Shown: piece by piece, positions 25,894-39,215 of the stretch
Layout of the letters: each line of letters opens with the position of its first letter
Position numbering within the stretch: the stretch's first letter is position 1
Assembly (NCBI GenBank): GCA_037074705.1
Contig: CM073592.1
Coordinates: 51,568,129 to 51,632,128 of the forward strand
Length of the DNA: 64,000 nucleotides
From: Zhengitettix transpicula
Lineage: Eukaryota; Arthropoda; Insecta; Orthoptera; Tetrigidae
Direction: 5' to 3'
Program-made: the position numbers and the translations under genes
The notes under the pieces: model-generated
The model's database searches: none
What the model saw: the letters and a program-made list of their open reading frames with translations, nothing else
What the model was told of the DNA's origin: nothing

Positions 25894-28767
25894 CTAATGA
25901 ATAGTCAGAGCATAATTAAATAAATTCCGGGTAGCGGTAACATTGAAATAGAACAGATTCATTCGAGGGGAGTGCCTAGGCGAGGAAACACAGTGTGTGA
26001 AGGGTCTACAATACTGTGTGGAGGCTTCACGTTAATTAAACCAGTGACCGTGTCTGTAAAGGCCTGCCATACAATGCCGAATCCAATTAAGATTTACAAA
26101 TGTCTGTCCATTGAGATCGAAGTGAATCTTCCGTAATATAATTACGTAATAATATTGCCTCATTGTTCAGTACTCCGTACAGAAATCTGAAACATCAGAA
26201 AAATAATAAAAATAAAATATCAACTGTCACTTGGCTCATATTTCTATAAACAAGAATTTAATGTTTTCAATCAACATAATTATTACCACACATCTATACG
26301 GAATTATAGCTTAGCTCCGTTATATTTTATTTCCGATTATTAAAGAAAACTTTAAAACTATTTGAATGACGGTATTGTTAAACTAATCATATATCTAACT
26401 AATAATATTGAACTAATTCAATTAATTTTATATTTCATGATAAATTTGTGTCTAGGTTTAAATTAAAAACTTAAGGCTTTAAAATGGAAATATTTATTCA
26501 AAAGCCAAAATTGGTCTTCCATGTTCAAATTTAACTGGTTTAGTACGAGTGTAAAAAAGATATACTAGTCAGAATTTGTTTTTCCCACATTAATTTATTC
26601 AAACTATATAAGCAGATATTTGGTCTAAAGACGATTTATATATTAACAAACCAATGCTAACTTTACTGGAATATGAGTAAAACCACAAATGCCTTAAAGT
26701 GAACGGTAATTCGGTCCCTAGAGATGTTAAGTCAATTAGCGAAATAAGTAATGAGCACACCATTAACTTTCATAGATCCAGTAAGTGCTATCAAGTGATT
26801 ACTTAAGTCTGTAGTTATTAATATTGTCTCAATTCACAATCCAATTTTTATGTGTAGACAACAGCTATTTATAATTTTTTTTTTTTAAAAAGTCAAGACT
26901 ATGTCTTACCTATGATCCCGAGTTTACCCGACCGCCAGCCAGAATATCAATCAATGATACAGATTCAATGATACTCAGTTTTGGAGATTTCTGGTAACCT
27001 TCCACTATTTTTAAAGAACACAAATACTTATTTTTGGTCTCGTTATTTTCCAACACACCTCATCAACATCAGAAAAGTCGTCGTGAACTACGATTTTCTT
27101 AACGGAAATTATTAATTAATTTCTAATATTATCACTGATTCGTGTTAAAAAATTTACTATAGATAATAACAATTAAAGGTTTGGCTAATACAAATGTATG
27201 AATGCTCTGTTAATTACTCATTAATGTATAATAACCTACGAAAAATTCAAAATAGTAGGCAAGCGCATTAATTGCCGGAAAGCTGGACAACACAACTTGC
27301 CGAGCAAATCAATCACAATAAAAACAATTACATGGTTAATTATCTAACATAAAATAAATCGTACGTTCTAATAACTGTAGTGTTGCTAGCAACCAAGGAT
27401 TCATAGTTATTCTTTGACAATTTAAGCTACGTCGTTTTATATTCTGATACCGAACACAAAAAATCTGTCTCCTGTTCGTTATGCAAAACCTCGTTCGTGC
27501 CATTGTTTCATTTTCAGCCAAGTAATTTAAAAACGACAGCGCCTTTCCAAAACAAATTGCATTAAACTCTCTTCATTTTAATAGAAATAAAAATGGCGAT
27601 AAATGTACAAAGGTAGAAGAAGAAAACAAACGGAAATAAACATACTAGTTCACAGTAATGAAAATACAGGTCTCGCCCATTTGGGAAATATCCATCTACG
27701 CGGAAATACGGATGTTACATTTGACAAACAACAGTATCATAAATAAAAGTCAGTAACATATTCAAACACTTCATAGTGATAAAACGCAAAAATTTCTACC
27801 ATGGAATTTGTTTACTACCGACACTTTACCAAATCGAGACATATATATTGGGTAATTAATTCCAGAAAGCCTCGCAGTACGAGTGTCGTAGTATTTTATT
27901 GTGCTTCAGTTCTTTACGACGTCTTATTACTGTTATGAAACAGTTTTATGACTTCTCTGCAAAATTAGCTTTATACTTCACGTCGCACGCAGAAAGTTTC
28001 TCTTGCCAGAGGTAATATTCTTTTATTAGTTAAAATTCTTTCCTCGATAACTTTTCAATTCGTAAAATAAGCCTGCTTGTTTGCTTCCATCGTTCTGAGT
28101 ATTAATATATTTCTATTCCGTTGAAAATACTGATTTTACAGAGGTCAAGTATGTCACAAGGATAGCCAAATTTATGCATTAATTCCAGAACGTGCCAAAT
28201 TTTTACGATGAGCAATTGAATATTAAATTTTAACATTCTCGTACGGATTTTTTTAAGACATTAACATAATTTACGTTTTTTTGCTATCAGAGACATCTAA
28301 TTGTAAGGTTGTTAATTTCATAATTAAAGCCCAGTTCTGGTATTATGCTAGGAATTTCTCAGGCCTCCAGATATTACAAGCAGATAGTCGGTCAATAAAA
28401 TCTGAGTCATGTTGTTGGTAACGGCATTGTCCCAATGCAGCGAGGGAACCATCTAGAAATAGTTATTAAAATTGAACAATATCGAAGGTGATGATTCGGT
28501 GGACAAAGAAAAACGTGAATCTTAGTAGCGGAGATTTGAGGTTGCTAGAGATAAAATATGGAGTAGCAGTTCATTTGAAAGTTGGTGCTTGAAGAGGTTT
28601 GAGATGAGTTGTAAAGTGAATTTTATTTTGAATTAAAATGAAAAGATACACAGATATTTGCCTTCTGTCGATATCAATCTGCTCCCGCTCCCGCTGTGAG
28701 GAAGTTGCATGCAGGCTGATTTTCGACCTAAACTTGTATTTCACCTCGACCACAAACGATTTAATCA
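25894..28767. other. No gene seen
   Basis: AT-rich. Holds the second copy of the 24-bp repeat at 27275. Confidence 0.5.
27275..27298 (+). repeat. 24-bp exact repeat, copy 2
   Basis: Identical 24 bases to 22308-22331; surrounding sequence differs. Confidence 0.8.
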
Positions 28768-29302
28768 ATCGTATCAAGGAAGCCTGCAAGAGAATTCTCT
28801 CGCAGGTGAACCTTCCCAGAGAGCTCTGGCGGAGGCTACCTTTGGGGATGCCTTCACATCTCTCTGGTTTTGTGAACTAAGGTTCCCACATGCCTTGGCA
28901 TCTTGGCCTGTTTTCAGAGGTGTATGATCCGGGGTCGCAGACCTTGGGCATACAGTAAGATTTGTCCGCTATTCCTATTGGAATAGTCGGCCAGCTGCCT
29001 TCTAAACTGGTCAAGGCACGGAGAGGGGAAAGCTGCGACCCCCACAGCTAACCCCTCTCACGCCATCGGAAGGGCGTGGGACAAGTAACAAATGCCCGAC
29101 CTACCTGATGCAGGTTTTTCTAGTGTTTTCCCTGCATTACTTTGAGGCGAATTGCCGGGTAGGATCCTTAAACCATAGCACGGGGGCCCTAGTTAACCCT
29201 TGGTTACCTTCCTCTACCCTTCCACCTTTCAAATCCCTTCCTATGCTATTAAAGGGGAGTTGCCACCATGTGGATTACCCTCATGTAGCCTGTTACCTAA
29301 AA
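28768..29302 (+). mobile_element. SINE-like element, full-length copy (source locus)
   Basis: Flanked by a perfect 14-bp duplication, AAACGATTTAATCA, at 28754-28767 and 29303-29316. The 3' flank 29303-29516 reappears next to a truncated copy at 41 kb, which makes this the source of that transduction. Confidence 0.8.
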
Positions 29303-29516
29303 AAACGATTTAATCAGGAAATCCCTCATGGATTACAGACTTAGCTTTTTACTATTACCACTGAGAAAATTTAATATTAAAATTGCATTTGAATTGTTTA
29401 ATAAAGCCTTATTATATACAAATCAATCAAATAAAAAACTTGGTTCATTACAACATCTTTCAAATCATTATCTTTTCCGCTCTTTGAGAGTTGTGTCTAG
29501 ATAACAGATTTTATAG

Positions 29517-30905
29517 CTATATACGTGTTATTAATGATTTTGAGAATTTTGACGGAGAAGATTCGAGTAAATTATCACTTTTTAGATCGACAGGGTGGTC
29601 ATTCTAAGAATCTGACTGAAACATGAAGTGATTTTCATATTGAAATATTGACTAACTCATTACCACAGTACATTTGTAGATATAGTTTAAACATTGTATG
29701 TATTCTTAAGACATTCCATTACTTCAAACCGCCTTCGAACTTTCTATAATAAGATCAATACATTTTGAACTATATTCTCTGTTTTATGTTCAACCAGTCA
29801 GTTAGATTTTTCTGTCATTATCGTACATCTAGACGTGACATATTTCCCAAAAATTAATTCTCTCTACGTTGGGCATTAGCCTATGTTAGCATTCGAGCTT
29901 CGAACCTCGTATTATGTACCGATTCGATGCCAATGCAACACGAATTTTATAACAATAGAGAATAACTGTACAAATAGGACGTCGGTATGATGATAAACTT
30001 GATAAAATTGTTAAAAAAATCTGTATTAAGAGACCAGAGCATTGACACCAAGAACCCTGGTGTAGTAGCCACGGATGATCATGGTACGCGTACGAGGAAT
30101 TATTTCAGATAGTAGTTGTGTTGTACGCGGAAATTCCACTTCACCACTTGTGTGAACAACCCAGAGATTCATGTTTGCGCAAGACAAACTACACCACCCA
30201 CCTAAATTGCGTTTGCAGTGCAGCCATTTCTGTCGCTCGCCACGTTGCCGCAGATTCCGAAGGCTCGTCCTAACTCTGAAGGGGTAATTTGCATTTAATG
30301 TGGTTGCTGCGGGCGTTTTGTTTCTGTCCTCTGTCATAATTACCAGCTTGTTTGAAGCCGAGGGTGCGGTCAAACCATGACAATCACATTGCATTGTTAC
30401 CTCAAAGAATCCTAATCCATCAAATTTTCAATACTTCTCGAGCATTATTGTAATTGCTCAATATCCTCACTTAATCATTATGCCATTTATTTTATTTATA
30501 TAAAATAGTTTTAATAATTAAATAGAACTGTTTTTCCTACTTGAGTGTCAAAGCACATTCCGTTCCCTATATCTTTAGTACCCCTTTCAGGAAATAAGGA
30601 AATATTGTTAATATTTTTGTTCTTTTGAAGGATGGCTGAATAATAATGGAAATCGAAACAGCGCTAAGTCTGAGAATTGATTAAACTAAGTAGACCGTGT
30701 CTGTAATTGGTTGTATCTCCCTCCCTAGAGGAAACGTAATGGGTGAGTTCATCCCCTAAAGAGCTTCATATTAATTTATTCAATATCTGAGGACAGAGAT
30801 GCTATTCAATCATGTACGTTAGAATCTAATTTTAATAGTCTAACACTCAAATTTAATGATTTTTGGAGAGAAATGGAGATAAAGTGTTGCTGGTATGGAT
30901 TTTAA
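29517..30905. other. No gene seen except the weak ORF at 30.0-30.4 kb
   Basis: AT-rich before and after the GC-richer ORF patch. Confidence 0.5.
30026..30394 (-). CDS. Unrecognised 122-codon ORF of higher GC
   Basis: An uninterrupted ATG-to-stop frame in a locally GC-richer patch. The product is basic and Cys/Arg-rich (WLHCKRNLGGWCSLSCANMN), with no signal peptide or known motif. Length and composition exceed typical chance ORFs here, but there is no splice, promoter or poly(A) support and the patch may be an old repeat. Low confidence. Confidence 0.2.
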   Translation of the reverse strand: MQCDCHGLTAPSASNKLVIMTEDRNKTPAATTLNANYPFRVRTSLRNLRQRGERQKWLHCKRNLGGWCSLSCANMNLWVVHTSGEVEFPRTTQLLSEIIPRTRTMIIRGYYTRVLGVNALVS

Positions 30906-31349
30906 ATGCTGTTTAGCATCCAAACAGAAGAATATATGCAATATGGACTAAAAATGATGGGGGTAATGCCAGAATACTGGAGGGAAAATGGTACAAGTGT
31001 AGAAGAGGAAGTAATGAAGGAACTTTTCATAAGAAAGTCGACAACTTCAAGGAAATATTCTACGCTGGCAATCTGCCACGGAGACAGCAAATGGTTGTTG
31101 CTAGCTGAAGAACTCTCTATTCTAACCAAACGCACACCTTTCTATTCTCTAGATCACCGCAACCTACATGTGACGTATGCAAGGCTGCCCTGACAATCCA
31201 GCATATCCTTTACGACTGCCCAAAGCACGACAGGATTAGAAGAACCACAATTTAGAAATACTCGAGAAGGAAGATATGTAGGTTCAGCACAGGCAATAAA
31301 TAACCTGGTAAAGTTTAGTAAGGAAACCGGCATTCAAGAGCTAATCTAA
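30906..31349 (+). pseudogene. Jockey-type non-LTR retrotransposon ORF2 C-terminal remnant
   Basis: After a frameshift the sequence encodes PTCDVCKAALTIQHILYDC at 31163-31219, the CX2CX8HX4C knuckle found at the C-terminus of Jockey-like and I-like ORF2 proteins. Farther on, INNLVKFSKETGIQELI ends at TAA 31347-31349, a typical ORF2 terminus. Between them are an in-frame stop (31253) and further shifts. Upstream, 30906-31160 has an open frame that may be decayed RNase-H-region sequence. Dead copy; no reverse transcriptase is visible. Confidence 0.6.
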
Positions 31350-31676
31350 ATATACAATGAATCTGAGACTAAGAATAAAATATATAGGTAATATGAATTA
31401 ATTATAATAATTTCATGTCTTAGGTATGGAAAGTCACCAATGACTTATGTTGACGTGACTATAAACAATAAATTTAAAAAAATATATTGTTTCCTCAAGT
31501 GTCTAGTGAGAGTTCAAGTCTTCTTTTAGTGTACGTGCACAGATAATCAGGAACAGAAGGCGATTACATCTGTCTCAACCAAATAATACTAATTTATATT
31601 GTTGAGACTGTTGCTCGTGTGGAGATGGAAAAACAAAAATTTACCTCACGGGAGTATAGAGAATTATTGTTGTCGG

Positions 31677-32017
31677 TTTTTTTTGTTCGTTTTAGAGTAA
31701 CAGGTGGGTAATCCACATGATGGCAACTCCCCTTTAAGAGCATAGGAAGGGATTTGAAAGGGGGGATGCGGAAGGGCAGAGAAAGGTATCCAAGCGTTAA
31801 CTGTGTTTAAGGATTTTACCCGCAATTCACTTAAAAATGATGCAGGTAAAACCCTAGAAAACCTGCATCAGATAGGTCGGGCAGTGCGTACTTGTCCCGC
31901 GCCCTTCCGATGGCGGGATAAGGGTTTGATGTGAGGACGCAGCACTCCCTTCACCATTCCTCGACCAGTTCAGGAGGCAACTGGCCGTCTGTTCCAATGG
32001 GAACATAAGACAACTCT
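31677..32017 (-). mobile_element. SINE-like element, 5'-truncated, minus strand
   Basis: The reverse complement of the family from agagttgtc to the A-tail (poly-T at 31677-31684). A weak 9-bp direct repeat (ttgttgtcg and ttgttttcg) flanks it. More diverged than the plus-strand copies. Confidence 0.7.
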
Positions 32018-34074
32018 GTTGTTTTCGTCTTGGAGAAGCCGCGATAGATAATAGTTTCGATAAATCTGTGAAAGAGTCAGCTAAACCGGAGGAAAAGTGT
32101 AAAGAATCACCGTTATGAGACCGTTTAAATCGATAAATAGGCCATATGTCAGAAAAAAATTAATAAAGCAATTTAAAAAAATATAATTAATTCATATCTC
32201 ATGTTGGTTAGAACTGGGAGTGCAGCCAGAGCATGCTTTTCAAAATTTATTGATATAATTGAAATTTTTTGTAGTCCTCATAACGTTACATACATATGGC
32301 TGATATGCACTAATTTATAAAACCTCAAGTACATTTATTATCAGAGATATTAAGTAAAATAAAATGAGTTTAATACTTACGTAACTAATGAAAATTAAAA
32401 ATAAAATTATAGGAACTTATATTAAAACTGATTCGAAACGTACGTTATGCAATTTTAATTCTATAGAAATCTTGACATGATTTAATTCACATTGCTTGTG
32501 TCGCCTTTGATATCAATTTATTACTGAGAAAACACTTGAGTTGAATATAATAATTTAGAAAAGGATATTTTCTTCTACAGATTTCTAAGCAACTCAAATG
32601 ATTATTAAAGTTTTTCTCAGAAATCAAAGTATTCTAACATTCACTAGAAGCCTAGCCCATCCAAATTTTTAAGGTAGACTGTAAAGGTTAATTACTATTA
32701 ATTAACATTTCAGCCGTAGGGTAGTGATGTTCTTTAGAATATTTTATTGAAAGTTGTACCCAATTTTAAATGTCAGTCATGAATAAGTTTATGATTTGGA
32801 AGTAGTAATACGTAAACAAATAATTTACTTCTGAAATACGCCAAAAAAAAAACTATAATATGGTTTTTTATTGTGAATGCTCAATGCTTTTGATATATTC
32901 TATATGCTAGAACCTCGGAAAAAATTAGTTGCTTAGAAACGTCATCCGAGCATTTTCCCTGACTTCTACGGAATTTTTCCTGTAAATTATATAAGTTGTA
33001 TTCTGATACTAAGCGAGACTTGGGTTCCCATTTATGAATTGTAAATTAAATAGGTGTAAAGAGCGTCTATTTTGACTAAATTAAGTAATAATAAATACAG
33101 GTATCGAAATTGTAAAGGATGAAAACCTTTCTATAGTTGAATCATGTCCGTAAAAGTTACTATTTAACTCAGACCACACCCGCGTAATAAACTTATGGCG
33201 ATGAATTACGCAGACGCGAATCGTTACGTAATTGTCCTTACTGCAAATTATCGGTTTCGGTAGGACTTCGCTCCGTCTGTCCGTTCCGCTTTAAGTTCAC
33301 ACATTGCGATTAATGACTTGTCGGAGATAATAGCAATATATATTTGTACTGATGTCGATTACAGCATTTAACACTGGAACAGTGTAAGCGGCACTAATTG
33401 ACGCAAACAGAACAACAACATGGACCCCGCGCCCATATATCACACAGTTAAATAAAACCACGCACAGTCGTACATTCGTCGTGTTTCGCTCCGAAAAAGA
33501 CAGCTATTACCAATTTGTTCGTTAACAACGTTAAAGACATTTACATCTTTCAAAATTTTCAATTCATTAAATAATTATAGCAAATTCTGCGCTAGAAATT
33601 AATTTTTCTTATCCAAGTGGTCAAATCCGGTAAACGATCAATGTTTTAATTGTTAGTCCTCTTAAAAGTTTATTATTAATTTTTTTCTTACTTTAAAGCC
33701 AGAGGCGCATTCAGGAACGGTGCGTGAAAAAAATGTTTGTATGTCATGCGCCGATAATTAAAGGTGAAATATGGTGACAAATGATTCTGATTGTGGAAGA
33801 TATTCTTGAACCAGAGACAGTATATCACAAACAAAGCGAGTTGATAATATTGAAGGAACCGCATAAACGCGACGAAACTGGGAGAAATGATTTTAACCTT
33901 CTGTTTAATCCTACGTGTATTTGATGATTGACTGTAGGCGAGAATTTCCACGCGTGATCACAGGACGACGCCTAACATCGCCGAGCTGACTTCCATCGTC
34001 ATTCGCCATTGTCAATAAGAAGAGGGAATCACGCAAACCAATCACCACATACAATTATAATCCGTTTATTATAG

Positions 34075-34077
<3 letters not shown>
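32018..34077. other. No gene seen
   Basis: AT-rich with short chance ORFs. 33170-33440 is GC-richer without a frame. Confidence 0.5.

Positions 34078-34118
<41 letters not shown>
34078..34118. repeat. (AT)n microsatellite
   Basis: An uninterrupted AT dinucleotide run of about 40 bases. Confidence 0.95.
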
Positions 34119-34121
<3 letters not shown>

Positions 34122-34210
34122 TCAATATCACAGCTCTAAATATTACACACCACAGCCTTGATTAAAAGAGATCAAAATTAATAATAAATATAAGTACTTG
34201 TATCGACCAA

Positions 34211-34540
34211 ATGGTCGCCATATTGGAGCCACTAATATGGCACGAAAATTAACTTAAATTTTCCGCAAGGATCGTAAAGTATTTCGTATTGCTTTTTATT
34301 ATCATTCCATGGAGTATTCCTGCATAAAATTATACTTTTTATTCAATGAAAACATTTCAGCTTTATTTCATTACGAAAAAAAGGAACTATTTCCTTTGTT
34401 CGTCGCGTAGTAACGTCTCTCTCTCTCTCTCTCTCCCTCTCTCCCCCCTCCCCTCCCCCCCTCTCTCTCCCCCTCTCCCCCCTCCCCCTCTCTCTCCCCC
34501 CTCTCTCTCTCTCCCTCTCTCCCTCTCCCTCTCTCTCCCT

Positions 34541-34589
<49 letters not shown>

Positions 34590-34830
34590 GCGTGTGCTGT
34601 GACGTCATGGTTTCTTGAAGCGCAGTAATTTAACACAAAATGATCACATTTTTTAATTATAATTATTTCCACCTTTATTCTACAGGTTTCGCACCTCCAC
34701 AGTACCATTTATCGTCGTTTTAGGAATATGTGTGACAATTTTTTTTGCAATCTGTCCACGCTTTTAAATATGTATAGATATTAACGTAAATACATACATA
34801 AAAATATACATCCATTTTATTATATAGATT
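34211..34830 (+). repeat. Dispersed repeat B, copy 2, with CT expansion
   Basis: The same repeat as at 2.5 kb, interrupted at 34418-34585 by a CT/CCCT microsatellite. Long glutamate/arginine or serine/leucine/proline ORFs here are artefacts of the tract. Confidence 0.75.
34418..34585 (+). repeat. (CT)n / CCCT microsatellite
   Basis: About 168 bases are pure pyrimidine on the plus strand, alternating CT with CCC interruptions. Polypurine-polypyrimidine mirror character could form triplex DNA. Confidence 0.95.
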
Positions 34831-37800
34831 TATAAAATAATTATTCATATACAATATATTTATTAATTGATTACATAATGTTGTAAATGTACCTGTCCAT
34901 GAAATTGTATACAGCTTAGTCCAAATTAACAAAACACTACCATTGAAGAAAATTTAAACCTTTTTCACATTATTCTGACGAATCTGTTACTCAACTTTTC
35001 CAGAGCCTAAAATTTTAAGTTCCGAAAACGCAGCGTAGTGGTTTTGTAGACGACTTTTCTGGGAGTGAATATATGCATAAAAATCTCCGAAGTAATGATC
35101 CGAAATTTTTTGCATCTTAATAACAAATTAACAGAATTTCATGTTCAACTGAAACTGCAGAATTCAATTAATTTTTAATGTGACAGTACGTACTTTGATA
35201 TGTTTTCATTTTATATTAGTTGTGAATATTTGTCAAAGTGTCGTTGCATATTTATTCCTTTGGAAGGAATTGATATGGAGAAAAATGTAAAAACGTAAAA
35301 GTGTTTCTCCCTTTTCCGTTTTTACATTAACTTTGTAGGCCGCTTTGTCCTTCCGCCTGACAATATTTTCAATGGGGAAGTGGCAGGAACTTCTCTCTGC
35401 ATTCATATTTCACAAATAAAGATGTACATCTGCGCTAAACTGAATGCACAGAGCTATATCTCTGACGTCGAAAATCTTTACTTTTTTCTCTATTTTCCAG
35501 AAAATGAAAGGCCTTACGACAGCTTTCAGCTGATGTGACAGTGATAAACGATTTTCCCGGGATTAAGGGCTGTGCCTCTATAGACACACGAAGAAAAATA
35601 AAAGGATATGTCATCCACGAACAATGCAAGCCATGATACATTACTAGGGACACAAACTCTCTCAATATCACATTACATTCCGGTATAATATACCCAAGTA
35701 TTTCGAAATTATATGTAAATTATACATCAATCTTTTCCCGCAAGCTACATAGAATTGAAGATCGATCCAAAGACCTTATGTTTTTTGTCCTAATGCTATG
35801 TTCACTTAGCTATCGCATTTGACTTCATTTTCATCATTTCACAATTTCAGAATGTGAAAAAAAAATTATTTTATAATAATAACATTTACGTATTATTTAA
35901 TAGATTTTTGTAACTGAAACTGAATTTTATGTCTGCAGCCAGAACACCCGTAACCAGTTAACGAAACGACGTCAATGTCAGCTAAAACACTATACACTGG
36001 GGTAAGTTAAGTAATATAGCACGTGTAGATTTCTTTTATTTTATAATGAAACACTTATTGCAGGAACACTATTTTATGCAAAATAATTTAATTAATGAGA
36101 GTATTACGTATGACCTATGAGAGTTTGACAAAATTTCACTTAAAATTGAAATAATTTGTTTTTATTTTCACGAAATGATAAAAAAACATTTTTTGTGAAT
36201 TTCAGTTAACATAGAACCCTTTGGTGTCTAATAGGTGATTATAACCTGGCACTTTATTTAATGCAATTATCATTCAATTACAATCAATCAAATCATCAGT
36301 AGCTTTCGTCAGTATTACGCCATAATCATATGTTAATTTATATTGCCTGAATACATATTAAATTAAAATATGAATTCAATAAGTTAAATGTTACTGTACT
36401 TATTCAATAGGTATATTTTCAATTAATTTGTATTCTCTTTCTTTCTTTATAGCCTTCTGGAGATCCTGTGTGTAGTGGACTGCCAGACTGCCATTCTGGA
36501 ATTTTCTAACTTAACCCCGGTTTTCTTTAATATAATATGTATTAATGCATTGTTTATTAATTAACAGGCGAATGTGTTATTACTGTCGAAAGCTTCTGAT
36601 TGTAATGGTAGTTTGAATTGAATGATAATTTGATTTATTTAAATTATCTAGGTTTCAATCACCTACATACATTAGAAAAACTATTTTTGATTTCTTATAA
36701 AAAATAATTTTTAAAATATTTGGCTTTAATGTCACCCGTTAATTATTTATTTTTATCTAAGGTGCTCTTTAAATTAAGAACCAGGAATACAAACTAACGT
36801 AAGAATTGAAAATTTGTTAGAGACTTCGGTACGTGATTAGATATTCTCTTTTAAACCTGATAAGAGACAGAAGAAATGGTTATTGCTTGCAGAAATCTGG
36901 AACGGCTACACAATTTTTCTAACTTGGAGTGCTCCAATTCTGAAAAAAAAATCTTATAACCTACGCAGAAATTTTTTTGCCAAGCTGCGTGACGTTAGCG
37001 ACAGAGGTCCCGGGTTCAAATACTGGATGTTTGTGCTCGTCATGGGTCTTTAACGCCTTTAAACGGACAATCAAAAATAGATTAGTATTCATATAATATG
37101 TATTTCGTTGAGGAACGATCGATTTTCACGCAAGGATAACGTAAATTAGAGAGGAATAGAGACGATGAAGTTAACGCTCGCTTAGTACGTGAGTTGTGTT
37201 AGTGAAATAAGGCCATCATTAGCGTGACTAGATAACGCCACATTTCAGCTGTGTAAACCACTCAGAGGAGTCGGCAAGATGTAATTAAGCACAATTGTTG
37301 TGGAGATATTCAGCACGCTCTGCCTTCCGGTAGTTATAACATTTAGTCAGCTGAGGAACACGCTCGGTAGTGCTTTCATCTCAGATATTAATCTGCGATA
37401 ATTGTGAGACTTAAATTTTCCCACTTCAATGTTTTAGTAAAGATATGGGGTAAAATTTGCATAATTAATATGTATAGATTTTGTACGATAATTCATGTTT
37501 CTTCATTCTGGTATATGCCGAGGAGTCTATTTTTAAATATATTTGACGTAAGTGTCTGTATGAATTTAGGATTTTCCGACAACATTAGTGAATTTATTGA
37601 AAATTTATTATATTGGGGTAAGATTGTTCTCTGTATTCCTCAGTGCTTTTTTCTTTGAACAAATATTTGCCATATTTGAACAAATTAGGCCGTTTGTAAG
37701 CGAAGATAGGAAGCCAGAAAACAAACTCATGAATTTAAAAACTTTTTTGACATCGATGCCGAGGCGTTAGTCAATCTTCCGGTCAAATTATTATGAATCC

Positions 37801-38179
37801 AAAAACGTTTTTCTATCCCCAGGCGTCATTAGGTTCACACGTACAGTAACAAATAATTAATAAATTCATATAAAAAAAAACTAAACTTTCAGCCGTAGTT
37901 TGTTAAATTTAATATGGCGCAATTATTAATACACTTAACAAAACGTCGTTATTTACCATGTATATCGCGTCACACAGTGCAAATAAAATGATGATTCTTT
38001 TCAAATTAATTTCTATTAATTTTCAACTACAATAACAATAATAGGTTACATAATAAACAATTGTTATTATTATAAAAATACAACAATGATAATAATAGGT
38101 GGCATAATAAACAATTCCTATTATAATTATGGAAATATTCAGATATAGTCGATATTTGCGTGGAATAAATAATTATCGG
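34831..38179. other. No gene seen
   Basis: Only the tRNA-like fragment at 36990. ORFs of 60-84 codons are AT-codon-rich chance frames. Confidence 0.5.
36990..37040 (+). other. tRNA-like B-box fragment
   Basis: The sequence gacagaggtcccgggttcaaatac matches the anticodon-stem to T-arm part of a tRNA-derived SINE. No A box or acceptor stem is found. Confidence 0.3.
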
Positions 38180-39215
38180 GGTCAATTACGTTGATAATAT
38201 TTCTACAGATGTTTTTTTGTAAAATTGCAACCCCTTTAAGCATGAGAGGGCAGCACGCTTAGGGTTGAAATATTCAAGCATGCAACATCCGAGTTTTGAG
38301 TGGGTTAAATATTTTTAGGGACAAAGAGATTGATAGTGTTCCTACCGATGTTATATAAGTATAATATTAACCCCTTTTGACACGGGAAAGAAGGACCCTT
38401 AGGGGTGGGGTGGACGGGCGTTACTAGCAAATAACGCGAATACGAGATTGGAGTCAAATCCAGAGTTATAGGTGGCTCCGAGTATAATTATAGCATTCAA
38501 TTAGCCGTGTAACCCCCAGTGACGCGTACAGTCGGGGGTGGACATTTTTAAACATGCAATTGAGGACGATAATTGATTTTAATGATTATATTTAGAATTC
38601 ATTAGATTGATAATACTTCTAAGACTTTGTTTGTGTATAATTTATACCCTTTTCGGCGTGGAAGGGGAGCACGGGTAGGGGTGGGGGTGGAGTTAATTTA
38701 TAAGAAATAACGCAAAAACAACAGAGATTCGAGACAAATCGGGGTTATAGATGTCACTTAATTTATATATGACAACCTGGGTAGCGCATGGGAGGGCTGG
38801 TGGGACGTGGGCAGGGGTAGAAATGTTTAAAAATGTTAACCTGTTGATATTTGCGTCGAATAAATATTTTGCGATGTCAATGAGACTCACAATATTTACA
38901 AATATATTCTGTGTATAATTACAAACCCTATCGGCATGGGAGGGAAGCACGCTGATGGAGCGTTACATGAAAATAACGCGAAGAGACCGAGATTCGAGTC
39001 AATTTGGGGTTATGGATGTCGCTCAGTTTCATTATGACCAACTGGGTATTTCTCAGGGTTGAGTGGGGATTCTAGGCGAGGGTAGAATTTTTAAAATTAT
39101 GTATCCGGCCGTTAACACATTTAGGGATAGCGGTCGAGTTGTGTTACATAAAAATAACGAAAAAATCGGGAGTGGATAAATGACATATCGGGCAATGCCG
39201 GGAACCCAGCTTGTA
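38180..39215 (+). repeat. Degenerate ~270-bp tandem repeat array 1
   Basis: Landmarks recur in the same order: cccctttcggcatgggaggggagcac, then aaataacgcgaa, gagattcgagtcaaa, ggttatggatgtcgct, then aaacatgcaa...gatatttgcgtcgaataaatat. The cggcatggg landmark occurs near 38381, 38652 and 38932, spacing 271-280 bp. Units are strongly diverged with deletions. It ends in cgggcaatgccgggaacccagctt. ORFs here are chance. Confidence 0.75.

Noticed and set aside
34343..34708. ORFs of 73-121 codons rich in Glu/Arg (minus) and Ser/Leu/Pro (plus)
   Set aside because: Generated entirely by the CT microsatellite; no gene signal.
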